Part shown: piece after piece, positions 19,795 to 32,207 of the stretch
Numbering within the stretch: position 1 is the stretch's first letter
Layout of the letters: each line of letters begins with the position of its first letter
Assembly: GCF_050624435.1 (NCBI RefSeq)
Contig: NC_134535.1
Span: 122,313,731-122,377,730 of the forward strand
From: Tenrec ecaudatus
Taxonomy: Eukaryota > Chordata > Mammalia > Afrosoricida > Tenrecidae
Direction of reading: 5' to 3'
DNA: 64,000 nucleotides
Notes under the pieces: generated by a model
Told to the model about the DNA's origin: nothing
What the model saw: only the letters and a program-made list of their open reading frames with translations
The model's database searches: none
Made by a program: the position numbers and the translations under genes

Positions 19795-22640
19795 CGTTTG
19801 TCTGTCAGTTTGTCATATGTGGTGCCATGTGTGTTGCTGTGATGCTGGAACTATGCCACTGATAATTCAAATGCCAGCAGGGTCACCCAAGTGAATAGGT
19901 TTCAGTGGAGCTTCCAGGCTGAAAAAAAGACAATAAAGAAGGCCTAGACATCCCACTTTGAAGAAAGAATTTTCTAAAAACCTTATGTATTACTTTGAAG
20001 CACTCTCAAATACTGAAAGCCTGAAAAATGGGAGCAGAATATTGTCAGGGATATTGCTGGAGGATGGGCCCCTCAGGTCTAAGAGCACTTGAAATGTGAC
20101 TGAAGGGGAGCTGATTTCTAGGAGGGGAGTCAACGATGGTTATATGAGTTTGGTACAACCTGTGGGAATGGAGCCTTCCAGGTCTTCATTTGCTGATGGG
20201 GCGGGACTCAAGCTAAAAGGAAAACAGCTGCAAAAATCTTCTAATGATTAAAATTTGGAATGTGTGAATTATGAATTTAGGAAAATTGAAAGAAGAAAAT
20301 CATATTATTTATTATACTGAGGATAACAAGATCAAGAGGATTTGCATGGCATTCATTGTCATAAAGGACCTTGCTAAATACATCATGAATTACAATGCTA
20401 TTGTTGTATAATTATATTTTTTGTCTTCAAGGAAATTCAATCAATAAATTATGACTCAAATTTATGCACTAACAACAAAAGCTAGTGTTGAAGAAATTGA
20501 ACAATACTACCAATGACTTGTCAAAAACTGATTAAACATATAATCAAGATGCATTGATAGTTACTGGTGATCGGAATGCAACAGTTGGAAACTAAGAGGA
20601 AGGAATCAAAGTTGGAAAATATGAACTTAGTGATAGAATAAAACTGGATTCCCATGATAGCTTTTTTGCAAAACCAGCCACTTTATCATAGAAAATTCCT
20701 TTTTCCAACAACCCAAAAGGTGACTATACACACAGACTTCCCCAGATGTAATATTCAAAAATAAATTGACCACACCTCAATGTCAGTAGCTTAAACCAGA
20801 TTGAGGTCCGACTATGGAATGGACTGTGAGATGCTCATATGTAAGTTCAAGATAAAGCTGAAGAATATTAAAAGAAGCTCTGTAGTATCAAAATATGACC
20901 TTGAGTGTATCTCTCCTGAATTTGCAAACATCATAAGAATGTATTTGACACATTGAACACTGACAGGAGACCTGATGAATTGTGGGAGAACATCCAGACC
21001 AGCATTCATGAAGAAAGCAAAGAACCATCTAAAGGTCAAAGAGAATGGCAGAAGGCAATCTGAAACTTGCTCTGAATCACAGAGTGGCTAATGTAAATGA
21101 AAGAAAGGATGAAGTCAAGGAGTTGAATAGTAAATTTTAATGGCAATTCGAGAGGACCAAGTTCAACATTATAGCAAAATGTGTAAGTGCCTAGAATTAG
21201 AAAACCGAAAGGAAGAACACGCTCAGCATACTTGAAACTGAAAGAACACAAAAAAATAATTCAGGCCTCAAATGGCAATCTTGAAAGATTCTATAGACAC
21301 AATATTGAATGATACAGAAATCATCAAAAGAAGATGGAGAGAGTACTCAGAGTAACCATATCTACCAAAAGAACTATTCAGCATTCCACCATTTCAGGAG
21401 GTTGCATATGAGAACGAATCGTGGGGCTGAAGGAAAGAATTCAAACTGCAGTGAACACATTAGCCAAAAACTTGGTTACACGAATTTACAGAATATGCAC
21501 TGAAATATTTCAGCAGTTGAAGATGCACTGGAAGCACTAACGCATCTATGCCCAGAAATTTGGAAGACAGCTACTTGGCCAATTGATTGAAAGAGATCAT
21601 TTTTTGTGCCCATTCCAAAGAATGGTGACCCAATGAAGGCTCAAACTATCGAATGATATCATTTATCTCACACACAAGTAAAATTTTGCTTCAGGTCATT
21701 CAACAATGGCAGCAGCAGTACACTGATAATGTTCAGGGCTGATTCAGAAGAGGAATGGACCAAGGGATATCATTATTAATAGCAGATGAATCTTCGCTCA
21801 AAGCAGAGAATACCAGAGAGGTGTTTACTTGTGTTTCACTGCCTATGCAAAGATATTCCACTGTGTGGAGCATAGTAAACTGAATCGCCTTGAGGAGAAT
21901 GGGAATTCCAGAACACTTCATGGTGCTCACTCGGAATTTGTACATGGATCAAGAAGCTGATCTAAGAACAGAACAAAGGAATACTACACGGTGTAAAACA
22001 AGGAAAGTTGTGTGTCAGGGTTGTATCCTTTCACCGTACTTGTTCAATCTATATGTTGGGAAAAGAATCAGAGGAGATGGATTATATGTTGAAGAATGTG
22101 GCATCCGGAATGGAGGCAGGCATATTATCGGCCTGAGGTATGCAGATAACACAGTGTTGCTTGCTGAAAATGAGAAGAGCTTGAAGAACTTGCTGACAAA
22201 GATCAACAATTGTCACCTTCAGTCTGGATATAACTTAATGTAAAGAAGTCTAAAATCCTCACCACTGAACCAATAGGCAACATCATGATAAACTGAGAAA
22301 AAGTTGAATTCCTTAAGGATTTTGGATTGTGACTTACCTGGATTCACATTTAATGCTCACGGAGACATCGGTCAAGAGATAAAAGACATATTGGTGCACA
22401 AGACTTTAGAATGTTAAAGGCAACAATGTTGTTTTGAGGACTAAGGTGTACTGCACCCAAACCATGGTAATCTCCATTGCATATGAAAGTTGGACATTGA
22501 ATATGCAAGACCATAGGAGAATTTGACTGTAAGATGCTTTTGAATTGTGGTGCGGGAGAAGAATATTGAAAGTTCCATGGCCTGATAAAACAACAAACCA
22601 ATCTGTATTGCAAAAAGTAACCTCCTTCATTTGTATTACT
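19795..22640 (+). mobile_element. Nearly full-length RTE/BovB-type LINE
   Basis: It starts with the typical RTE 5' block CCGTTTGTCTGTCAGTTTGTC, then GTGTTGCTGTGATGCTGGAA and CAGCAGGGTCACCCAAGTGA. An endonuclease-like region (about 20440-20830), a reverse transcriptase region and a 3' region follow in order, in about 2.85 kb. The RT frame at 21890-22243 includes a Y-A-D-N motif at about 22138, where an active enzyme has Y-A-D-D. Many stops and frameshifts are present, so it is an inactive fossil. No neighbour depends on it. Confidence 0.75.
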
Positions 22641-23442
22641 AAGGTTTTCAACAGCACAAGATGCTTTTCAAATTATGTTTAAAGAATTATTATTGATATG
22701 TGCTGTGCTAAGGGCAGTAATTTTTCACCTGTCCTCCAAATTTAATAGTAGTAATTTTTCCTCTGTCCTCAAACAATTAAAAATTTTCAGAATTTAAATT
22801 CTACCCTGGGTTAGTTATAGTATTTAGCAACGTTTTTTAAAATTATGCAAAAGCATCAAGTAACCTAAAACTTTGTAAACATTTTATTAGTTACATTCAC
22901 AAGAAATATGTTTGTGAAATAAATACTGCCATCACCCAGCTCACATTCATTACTTTTCTCAGATGAGGAATTGCCAAAATGAATATCTATTTTTTCTTAC
23001 ATAGCTACAATGATTGTTTTCTTTCACAGAAAATTTTAGTCTATTAGAATAAAACATAAAGAAAACACGTTTGATATCTAAAAGTGACTATTTTATCTCA
23101 CCTTAATATTATTAACCAAAAGACAAAAATAAAAATGCAATAAGACAGTAAAGAAGCAAAACAAAATAAGCTGCCTAAAGTTTCATGGTCTTTAATTCCA
23201 AAACACTTAAAGTAAAATAATAGATAGTGCCTGCCATAGTGTTTGATTACATAGTACTTTGAGTCAAATCACAAAAAGAATATCTGATTTTCAAACTTAA
23301 CTAAAACTATGCACAACTAGATACTCAATCTCCAGTAAAGTTCACAGTATGAATGACCTCTCAGTTGACATTGGTTCCAAAGTACGAATCATTTCCCTGC
23401 GGTTATTTTGCATAGCGTGGTTTTGATACTGCATGATAACTG
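22641..23442. other. AT-rich intergenic sequence
   Basis: No gene, repeat family or exon recognised. Confidence 0.45.
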
Positions 23443-23492
23443 TGTTAGACAGGGTTCTCTAGAGAGACAAAGCCAGATTGCTAGTATCTATG

Positions 23493-23557
<65 letters not shown>

Positions 23558-24166
23558 CGATCGATAGATTGATCGATAGATAGATAACACAAGAATTAAC
23601 TGTTAAATTATATACAGATAAATAGATATATAATAAAAGAAATGAACAGTTAAATTATAAAGCAGTACAGATGGCTCAGTGCAACTCACTCCCGTGAGAG
23701 AGTTGGGAGACCCTGGCAGTCCTTCAAGTCTGGAGGGACGTCACGTAGTCCTCTGCATAGAAAGCTAGGCTATATAAGCATAGGCAGCAAACAGGTCACT
23801 GGGCATCAGCCAGGACACCAAGTGGCAGTCCCCAGCTCCAAAGATGTGGTCTCAAAGAGACCTTAACTTACAGCAACACAGCTCATAGACTAGGTGTCCC
23901 ACAGATAGTATAGCCTGTAAATTGAGGCACAGAACAAGCAAGGCAGCTGCACACTGGTCCAAGGATCAAAGAGCGAGAGACAAGAAAGGCGAGGCTCACC
24001 AAGCCATTTATCTCTCCGTGCTTCAATTAATCCCACTTGTGTTTATTGGCCAGGCTGGCACAATAAACCAAGTATCTCAATCCACCCCTTGCCCACCTGG
24101 CACCTGTACACAATTCTATAGCCATATATACTTACATAATTTCTGGACATTGAGGACATCACACTT
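23443..24166 (+). mobile_element. ERVL-type LTR
   Basis: It starts TGTGTTAGACAGGGTTCTCT, the pattern of mammalian ERVL LTRs, and ends near GGACATCACA. A GATA tract lies inside. From 23916 it matches the LTR copies at 1-220 and 1548-1767. A CTATATAAGCATAGG block at 23768 is a TATA-box candidate for the LTR. No flanking internal sequence is seen, so it is probably a solo LTR. I could not see a clear target duplication. Confidence 0.6.
23497..23587. repeat. (GATA)n microsatellite
   Basis: About 17 near-perfect GATA units, followed by GATC variants, inside the LTR's 5' part. Confidence 0.95.
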
Positions 24167-24284
24167 ATACTTATCATCAATCATCTATCATAGATATAAA
24201 TGAAAACACACTGAGTCAAATTGTATCTGATATATCATACCTGAACAAAGGAAAGATATGCAATAAGCACATAAAAAGAAAATA
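24167..24284. other. Gap between LTR and L1
   Basis: Unassigned AT-rich sequence separating the ERVL-type LTR from the L1 5' end. Confidence 0.5.
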
Positions 24285-27200
24285 CGGAGTTGGGGGAAAA
24301 TGGCGACCAGATAGGACTCACCTTTCTGGAGCTCCTGCTGCTAGACCAGAAAATTCGGAGGTAAGGCAAAGGAAACAGGGAAGTGGAGTCCTGAAATTAG
24401 AACTAGAGTTCAAAGGTCTCTCCTGAACCCCTTTTTGTGTGGGATCTCCACTCACAAAGCAAAACAAGAACACTCTAAAGCACTCTAGCTTTGGCGAACC
24501 TGCGGGTGCCAGCTGAGCCTGTGCGGAAGCAGTGATTTTTGCAGGTCAACGACAGAGAGGGCACAGAATCCCAGACATGATGGGAACCTCAGGCCGGAGC
24601 TGTCCAAGCAGTAGGCTGCCTTGAGCTCACAGCCTGGGAAGAGGTAGTGGTGGGTAGTCATAATATAGAGTAAAATCAAAAGCAGATATTACCTCAGGTA
24701 GATCGTGGTGTGGGAGATAATAGGCAGTAAGTTGGGAGTCCAGGGAGCAAATTCAGTTCCAACTGGCCGAGAAGGAAACAACCCTCTGATAAACTGGATC
24801 CCCCCTTTGGGGATGAGCCTGAAAGCCCCCAAATCAGAGCACATCACAAGCATATTTTTCTTAAGGATGAAATATATATTACTGGTTTAAAACTCAAATC
24901 TAAGTCTGGTTGTGCAGCTCCAAGAAGCACATAGTAGGGAGTTCCTTAACATAAATCAATATAAGAAGCAACCTAGCTAAGGAATGCCAGAACTCAGCTA
25001 CAGGGCCTGGGGGCTTTTTGCATAACAAAGACCCAATGTAGCAAGTGTCAGCTTTAAACAGCTCTGAGCTGCAGCCCAGAGACCTTGGAAGACAATTTCA
25101 TTTGATTTTATTCTAGCTGGCCAGGGGGATAAAAATAAAAGCTAAAAAATAAAATCCTCTGATCTAGTAAGCACCAGAAGACTAGATAGGACAATACTCC
25201 CAGCTTCCCTCTCAGTGATTCTACACATAGCTGGGGAGTCCTTGCCTGTCCTGGGACCCTAGACTGGGTTGTGGAAATGCCCTCCCCCCTCCATCCAGCG
25301 AAAGTGCTACATACAGGTACACTCATGAACTCCAGCACTCAAGTGACGCTGGGCCACGGGTGCAATCTTGCCTTTGAAGCAAGCCCACACAGCATCTGTG
25401 GAACCCTACATCAAAATGGTACACCACCGCGCTTCCTTGAGGAAGAGTTGGAACCCCTCCAGCCTCACGGACAGGTGATCAAGTCTCAGTTATCTCCATA
25501 CTTACTACTGTATTTCATCTCCTTCTGTAATCACTAGTCCTTCAATCTTTCCCACTGCAGTCAATCTCAACGAGCTCAAGTTCATGTTGGTTTTTCTCTC
25601 CCTTTCTTCTTTTTCCCTCTTTTTTTTACTTCTTCTTTTTCCCTCTTTCTCCTTTTGTCTCCCACTCTCTCCTATCATATGCCACTACAGGCTTCCAGGT
25701 CACTACCCTCTGCGTCGGGCAAATCAACCCAAATAGGAGGGGGAACTCCAGCCTGTCCTCCGTGGGAATGATGTACACCACACAAGATAGCTGGGACAAA
25801 CATCTACACCACACTGCTCTTCTGAAGAAAGCTACATCAGACCTCTAAGGCAATCTCATTAACTAGGGAAATTCTGCCCGGGACCACTGGGTCCTGGCAA
25901 TAAAAGGGCACACCCACCTGTCATTGCGGGGCAGGGTCTAAACCCCTCTGACCACACATTCTAGCAACCAGGGATCAGCTATATCTTTATTCTTTATTTC
26001 CTCTTTCTCTCTCTCCTCCCTCCTTACCATCACAGCCAATATTAGTGAATACAGTTGGGCTTTTTCCCCCTTCTTTCTCTTTATTCGCCTTTTCTTTCTT
26101 TCCTCTTTCTGTCTTTGTTCTCTTCGCTTCTCTCTCTCTTTGCATGATTCTGTCTGCTCCCTCTCATTCTTTGCAAATGCTACTGCTGGTCCCCAGACCC
26201 CTACACTCTGCCTAGAGCATCCCTGTCATCCTAGTGGGCAGCCTGACTCCTAAGACAGTGCTGCAAACAGGATGAGATAGTGCTATGCACAGCACAGCAC
26301 TGGGTCAGCTATCTCTTTAACTATTTAAAAAATTCTCTCTCCTCCTTCCTTTCTCTTCTCTTCCTTTCTTTCTGTTCCTCTCTCATTTTCTTCTTTTCTC
26401 CTCTTCTTCTAGCTCTTCTCTATTTCCTACTACAGTCTCAGCAGATTTAGTTCTCTTCTTTAGTTTTTTCTTTATTTTCTTTTTTACTGTTTTCACTTTT
26501 GTTTACTTTGTGCATTTTAGTTGTGTGAGGGTAAGTGGGTGTCAGTTTGCTTGGCCTTACTGCTCCAGTATGTATCTTCCTCTTTCCCTCTTTTTTCCTC
26601 TCTTTTCACTCTCTTTCCTGTCACAAGCCACTAGAGGCCACCAGGCCACTCCCCTCTGTATAGGGAAACTCTGAATGCCCAACCGGGGGAGCTCCCACCC
26701 GCATTTATTCGCTTGGAAAGTGGCTGGAGAATTCACACCAGTCCTCTTCCACACACCAAGCAGCAGGGGGTTCTCCCCTACAAAGTGTGGAGATATTCCC
26801 AGCCTAAATCCTGAGTCCCTACAAGTGACTGGAGGAAATGCCTGACCACCACTTGTGGGGCTTCTTGCTACTGTGGGACATCCACCCAACCTCCAAGGTG
26901 AGCACCCTACCTATGGTAATTCCCCTGAGAGTTACAGAGCTCTACACCAATGAGGGTATACCCTCACACCATCCTCAACACTACAGTTGCCGAGAAAAAC
27001 ACCACAGGCCAGCGAGGTGATTCAAGAACTGTGAAGCCCACTTAGAGATCAGCCAGGGAAATGACACACTCATGTGCCCACAACAAACTGACCAGTGTCA
27101 CATGAGAGGAATATGCAACATACATTCCAAGTAATGGAATACTGGATGGCTAGGATATGAGTGAAACCACAAAAAGATATATAGTCAGATCCCTGAGTAC

Positions 27201-27369
27201 AAATACTGGGAGATCGTTCATAGAAATACTCATACGAATCTCTCCAAAGAGAGAGCCCAGGGCTCTTTGACCAAGGAAGATGGCTCCAGGCTCCTCTAAA
27301 ACAACACGTAAACAGCAACCAGTTCTAACAGCTTCACCAAAAATCAGAAGAAACAGAAGACAATGTCAG

Positions 27370-28227
27370 AATAAGTCATGAACCTAATGATGGGCATAGA
27401 AGAAGCAGATATTGACTGCCTCAAAAAGCAATTTTCAAAATGTTGCTTAATGTCATAAAGAATATGAAGGAAACAATGAAGAAAAAGATGAAATGATACA
27501 GGAGATAAAGGCAATGCACCAAAGGGGATATACAGGAGTTAAGAAGGAATGAAATAACAAAAACCACTGACAAATGGACAGACCTTACCAAAAGCCTTGA
27601 GGAGGCAGAGAATCACACCAGTGACCTAGAGGATAACTCAGCTGACCTCAGCAAATGGGAAAAACAGTCAAATAAAACAATCAAAGAAGATGAAGAAAAC
27701 CTGAGAGCCATGTATGACACTATGAAAAGAAACAATATTAGAATAATTGGACTACCAGAACAAGACGCAACAAAGAAGTCAACAGCGAAAATTGCAAAGG
27801 ATTTCATAGAGGAAAACTTCTCCAGTTTAATAAATGAAAATCAGGAAAACATTCGAGAGGCTGGAAGAACATCAGTCAGATTGAATCCCAAGAAGTCACC
27901 AAGATACATAATTGTCAAATTATTCAACTATGAGTTAAAGGAGAAGATCATAAAAGCAGTTAGGAAAAAGCAGTCACGTATAAAGGTACCCCAATAAGAG
28001 TGTGTTCAGGTCTATTAGCAGAAATGATGAAGAAGATGAGGGAATGGAGTAACATTTCAAAAAATTGAAGGAAAACAACGCAAAAGCAAGAATACTTTAC
28101 CCAGCCAAATTATGTATTAAGACAGATGGAGAAGTAAGAGTCTTTCCAGGCAGGGAGGTCCTCAAAGAATACATAAAAAGAAACCCAACCCTACAAAAGA
28201 TCCTTGCCGATCCAGTATGGGCATAAG
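27370..28227 (+). pseudogene. L1 ORF1 remnant
   Basis: A lysine/glutamate-rich region (about 27460-27700, coiled-coil-like) precedes the frame at 27710-27997, which reads R-N-N-I-R-I-I-G-L-P-E and later S-P-R-Y-I-I-V-K-L-F-N-Y. These are the RRM and C-terminal signatures of L1 ORF1p, the RNA-binding chaperone. After 27997 the frame breaks, but A-R-I-L-Y-P-A-K-L-type residues continue to about 28227. Stops in the coiled-coil part rule out a working protein. Confidence 0.75.
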
Positions 28228-28435
28228 ATCAATACTCACAGAGGGCAAAAAAGAGACCATCACATAGAACAACTTGACCCATAGGGCGACACAAAGGAAA
28301 CAGTCCCCAGGATAGCATCAGATCAATAGTGGAAAAAAGGCAAACATAAACCACACACAAAACAAGCAGATAAGATAGGTAGACAAGAAGATATCCAACA
28401 CAAAAGGTACAAGATGACATCACAGAGTCCACAGA

Positions 28436-31400
28436 TGGATATAATAACACTGAATATAAATAGCTTGAACTCAGGCATTAAAAGGCAGAGGCTAACAGAC
28501 TGGCTCAGGAAACATAACCCATCAGCCTGCTACCTCTTGGAGATTCATCTCAAGCATACAGACAAAAAAGGTTGAGAGTTAAAGGTTAGAAAAAAATATA
28601 CCAAGCAAACAGTAATGCAATAAAAGCAAGGGTAGCCATCTTAATATCTGACCAATTTGACCTCAAACTACAGGCCATAACAAGAGACAAGGAGGGCACT
28701 ATATAATGCTCAAGGGAACAATAGACCGAGGACCAGTGATCATAATAAACATCCATGCACCTAACGAGAGACCTGTGAAATTTGTAAATCAAACACCCCA
28801 AAAGATGAAAAAAGAGATCACAGGCTCAACAATTATAGCTGGTGACTTTAATACACCACTCTCTGAAAAAGACAGATCATTGGGAAAGAACTCAATAAGA
28901 AGGTTAGAGACCTAAATATCACAATTGAACGACTTAACTTGATAGCTATTTTCAGAGCTTTCCACCCACATGAAAAAAATTCAGATTTTTCTAAATCCCA
29001 CATGGCACATATTCAAAAATAAACCACATGCTGAGACACAAGTCGAACTTGAGTCAATTTAAGGTTATACAGACATCTCTCCAATCATTGTGCCATAAAG
29101 CTGGAAATTAACAGAAAGGCAGTGAAGAAAATAAGGACATACAACTGAAGGATGAATAATTTCCTATTGCAAAAGGAGTGGGTATTGACCCAGATCAGAG
29201 ATGAAATCAGGAAGTTTCTAGAAACCAATGAGAATGAAAATACGATGTATCAAAACCTGTGGGATACAGCAAAGGCATTTATCAGAAGAAGGCTGATAGC
29301 AATAAATGCACACATTAAAAAAAGAAGAGAGACTCGTGGATGATATGCTGACACAAAACTTACACCAATTAGAGCAGAGTCAACAAAACAACCCTACTAA
29401 TAGCAAGAGGATACATATAATAAAAATCAGAGCCGAGATACAGAATAGGGAAAACAAGGAAACTATGGAAAAAATTAATACCACTAAAAGTAGGTTATTT
29501 GAAAGAATTGACAGAATTAATAGACCTCTGGAAAACCTAACCAAAGAAAGAAAGGAACAAACAACATTTGCAGGGATGAGGGATTAAACAGGGGACATTA
29601 TAGCAGACCCCAATGAAATCAAAAGGATAATTACACAGTACTATGAAGGTCTATATTTTAATGAATTCAACAATTTGGAAGACATGGACAAATATTTGGA
29701 AACACAATCCCACCCTAGACTATCCCAGATAGATGTTAACACTCTTAACAGACCCATAGCAATGGAAGAAATAGACAATGAAGCCAAGAGATTACCAACA
29801 AAAAAATTTCCCTGGCTAGATGGCTTCACAGGAGAATTCTCCCAAGCATCCAGAGAAGAACTGACACCAATCCTATACAAACTCTTCCAGAACATAGAAA
29901 AAGATGGAAAACTCCAAAACTCTTTCTATGAAGCTAGTATTACTTTGATACCTAAAGTGGGCAAAGATGCCACAAGAATCAAGATCTATAGACCAATATC
30001 CTTAATGAATATCCATGCAAAAAAATCCTTAACAAAATACTGGTCTAGAATACAAAAGCATATCAAAAAAATAATTCACCATGACGAAGTGGGATTCATA
30101 CCAGGGATGCAGGGATGGTTCAACATACTAAAGAGCATCAGCATTATTCACCACATTGGCAGGAAAAAAGATAAGAAGCACACAATAATATCGATAGATG
30201 TGGAAAAACCAATCGACAGCATCCAACACACATTCCTGTTTAAGACACTTAAGGAGATAGGAATAGAAGGAAAATTCCTCAATATTGTAGAAGCTTTATA
30301 TGAAAAACCAACAGGTAATGGTGTAAAGGAGAAAAGACGAAAAAAATTTCACTGAAAAAGGGTACCAGACAAGGATGCCCCTTGTCCTCACTCCTATTTA
30401 ACATCGTACTGGAGATCCTAGCTAACCACATAAACAAAGGGAAGTTATTAAAGGTATTCAGCTAGGCAAAAAGAGGCGAAATTATCATTATTTGCAGACG
30501 ATATGATTCTGTATATTGAAGATCCCTTACTCTACACGCAGAGTTTTGGAAGCAATAGAGGAATATGGCAGAGTGGCAGAATATAAAATAAAAAAACAAA
30601 AGTCTATTGGACTACTCTACACATCAGACAAGACCACAGAAGAGATGATTTAAAAGGTAGTACCCTTTACAATACCCAGGCACAAATTGAAATACCTAGG
30701 GGTATACCTGACTAAAAAAAATGAAAGATTTGTATGAGGAAAAATACAAGACAGTACTTTAAGGCCTCAACAAATGGAAGAATATCCCATGCCCGTGGGT
30801 TGGCAAACTGAATATAGTACAGATGTCAGTTCTGCCCAAGGCACTGTATAAGTTCAATGCTATCCCGATACGAATACCACCATCCTTCCTCAAAAATTGG
30901 AAAAACAGATTACCAACTTCATATGGAGGGGGAAGAAACTCAGAATTAGCAGAGAACTCCTCAAGAAGAAGGACAAAGTGGGAAGATTTGCTCTACCTAA
31001 TTTTAGCAAGTAATACATGGCTACAATAGTCAAAACAGTGTGGTACTGACATAATGACAGATATTCAGGCCAATGGAAAAGAGCAGAAGACCCAGAAATA
31101 AAAACATCAATATAAAGACAACTGATCTTTGATAAGGTCCCCAAAAATATTAAATGGGAAGCAGATGCCATCTTCAATAAATGGTGCTGGGAAAAAAAAG
31201 GAATATCTACCTGAAGAAAAAAGAAGCAAGACCCTTACGTCACCTCATGCCCAAGAATAAACTCAAGATGGATCACATAACTTGAGATAAATTGCCAAAC
31301 AATTAGGGTCATTAATGAGGGAATTGGGACAAACCTGAGAACCTTGGCAAAGGGAATAAATAAGCTATCAGAAATAGGGAAGGATACAAATACAGAGGAG

Positions 31401-32207
31401 TCACAAATAGACAAGTGGGATATACTGAAGATAAGACAGGTGTGTATATCGAAATAATTCACCAAGAGAGTAATAAGAGAGTCCACCAACTGTGAAAACA
31501 TCTTTATTAATAACATATCAGACAAATGCCTTATTACTAAAATCTACAATACTTTGCAAGCTTACAATAAGAGAAAAACTAATTGCCCACTGAGGAGGTG
31601 GGCAAAGGGCCTGATCAGAAGTTTAACAGAATCTGAAATCTGAATGGCCAATAAACAAATGAGATAATGTTCCCTATCATTAACCATAAGAGAAATGCAA
31701 ATCAAAACAACTATGAGATACCACCTAAAACCCTCAAAGATAGCCCAATTAAAAAAATCAGAAAGCAACAAGTGTTGAAGGGGCTGTGGTGAGATAGGAA
31801 CTCTTATTCACTGCTGGTGGACCTGTAGGTATGTACAGCCACTATGGAAATCGATTTGGCGATTTCTCAATCAGATGGAAACTGAGTTACCATATGACCC
31901 AGTAATCCCCCTACTGGACATATACCCAGAAGAGGCTAGAAAAAAACCACAGTCAGCTGTCTGTGCTACAATGTTCATTGCGACACAGTTCACAATCACA
32001 AGGAGTTGGAGGCAACTCAAATTCCCATCAAGAAAGGAATGGATTAAAAAACTGTGGTACATATATAAAATGGAGTACTATGCATCACGAAAAAAACAGT
32101 GATGAAAGGATGAAGCTTACCGCCACATAGGAAGAACTGGAGGAAATTATGCTTAGTGAAGTAAGCCAAGCACAAAAGGATAAGTATAATATGAGTCCAC
32201 TGAGGTA
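28436..32207 (+). pseudogene. L1 ORF2 remnant (endonuclease and reverse transcriptase)
   Basis: Starts near I-T-L-N-I-N-S-L-N-S-G-I (endonuclease N-terminus, 28440). An RT region is open from 29675 to 30355 for 226 codons. [11 protein letters not shown] block lies at about 30361 and an F-A-D-D-M-I-L catalytic block at about 30495, with the F-A-D-D core intact. The C-terminal zone runs to about 32207 (T-E-L-P-Y-D-P-V-I-P-L-L at 31880). Stops and frameshifts occur throughout, so it is not expressed as a whole protein. Confidence 0.82.

Noticed and set aside
23497..23587. CRISPR-like regular repeat
   Set aside because: Plain GATA microsatellite without spacers, in a mammalian LTR.
26557..27318. 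Minus-strand and plus-strand frames of 60-110 codons
   Set aside because: They lie in the L1 5' UTR and follow no known protein; L1 structure explains the region.
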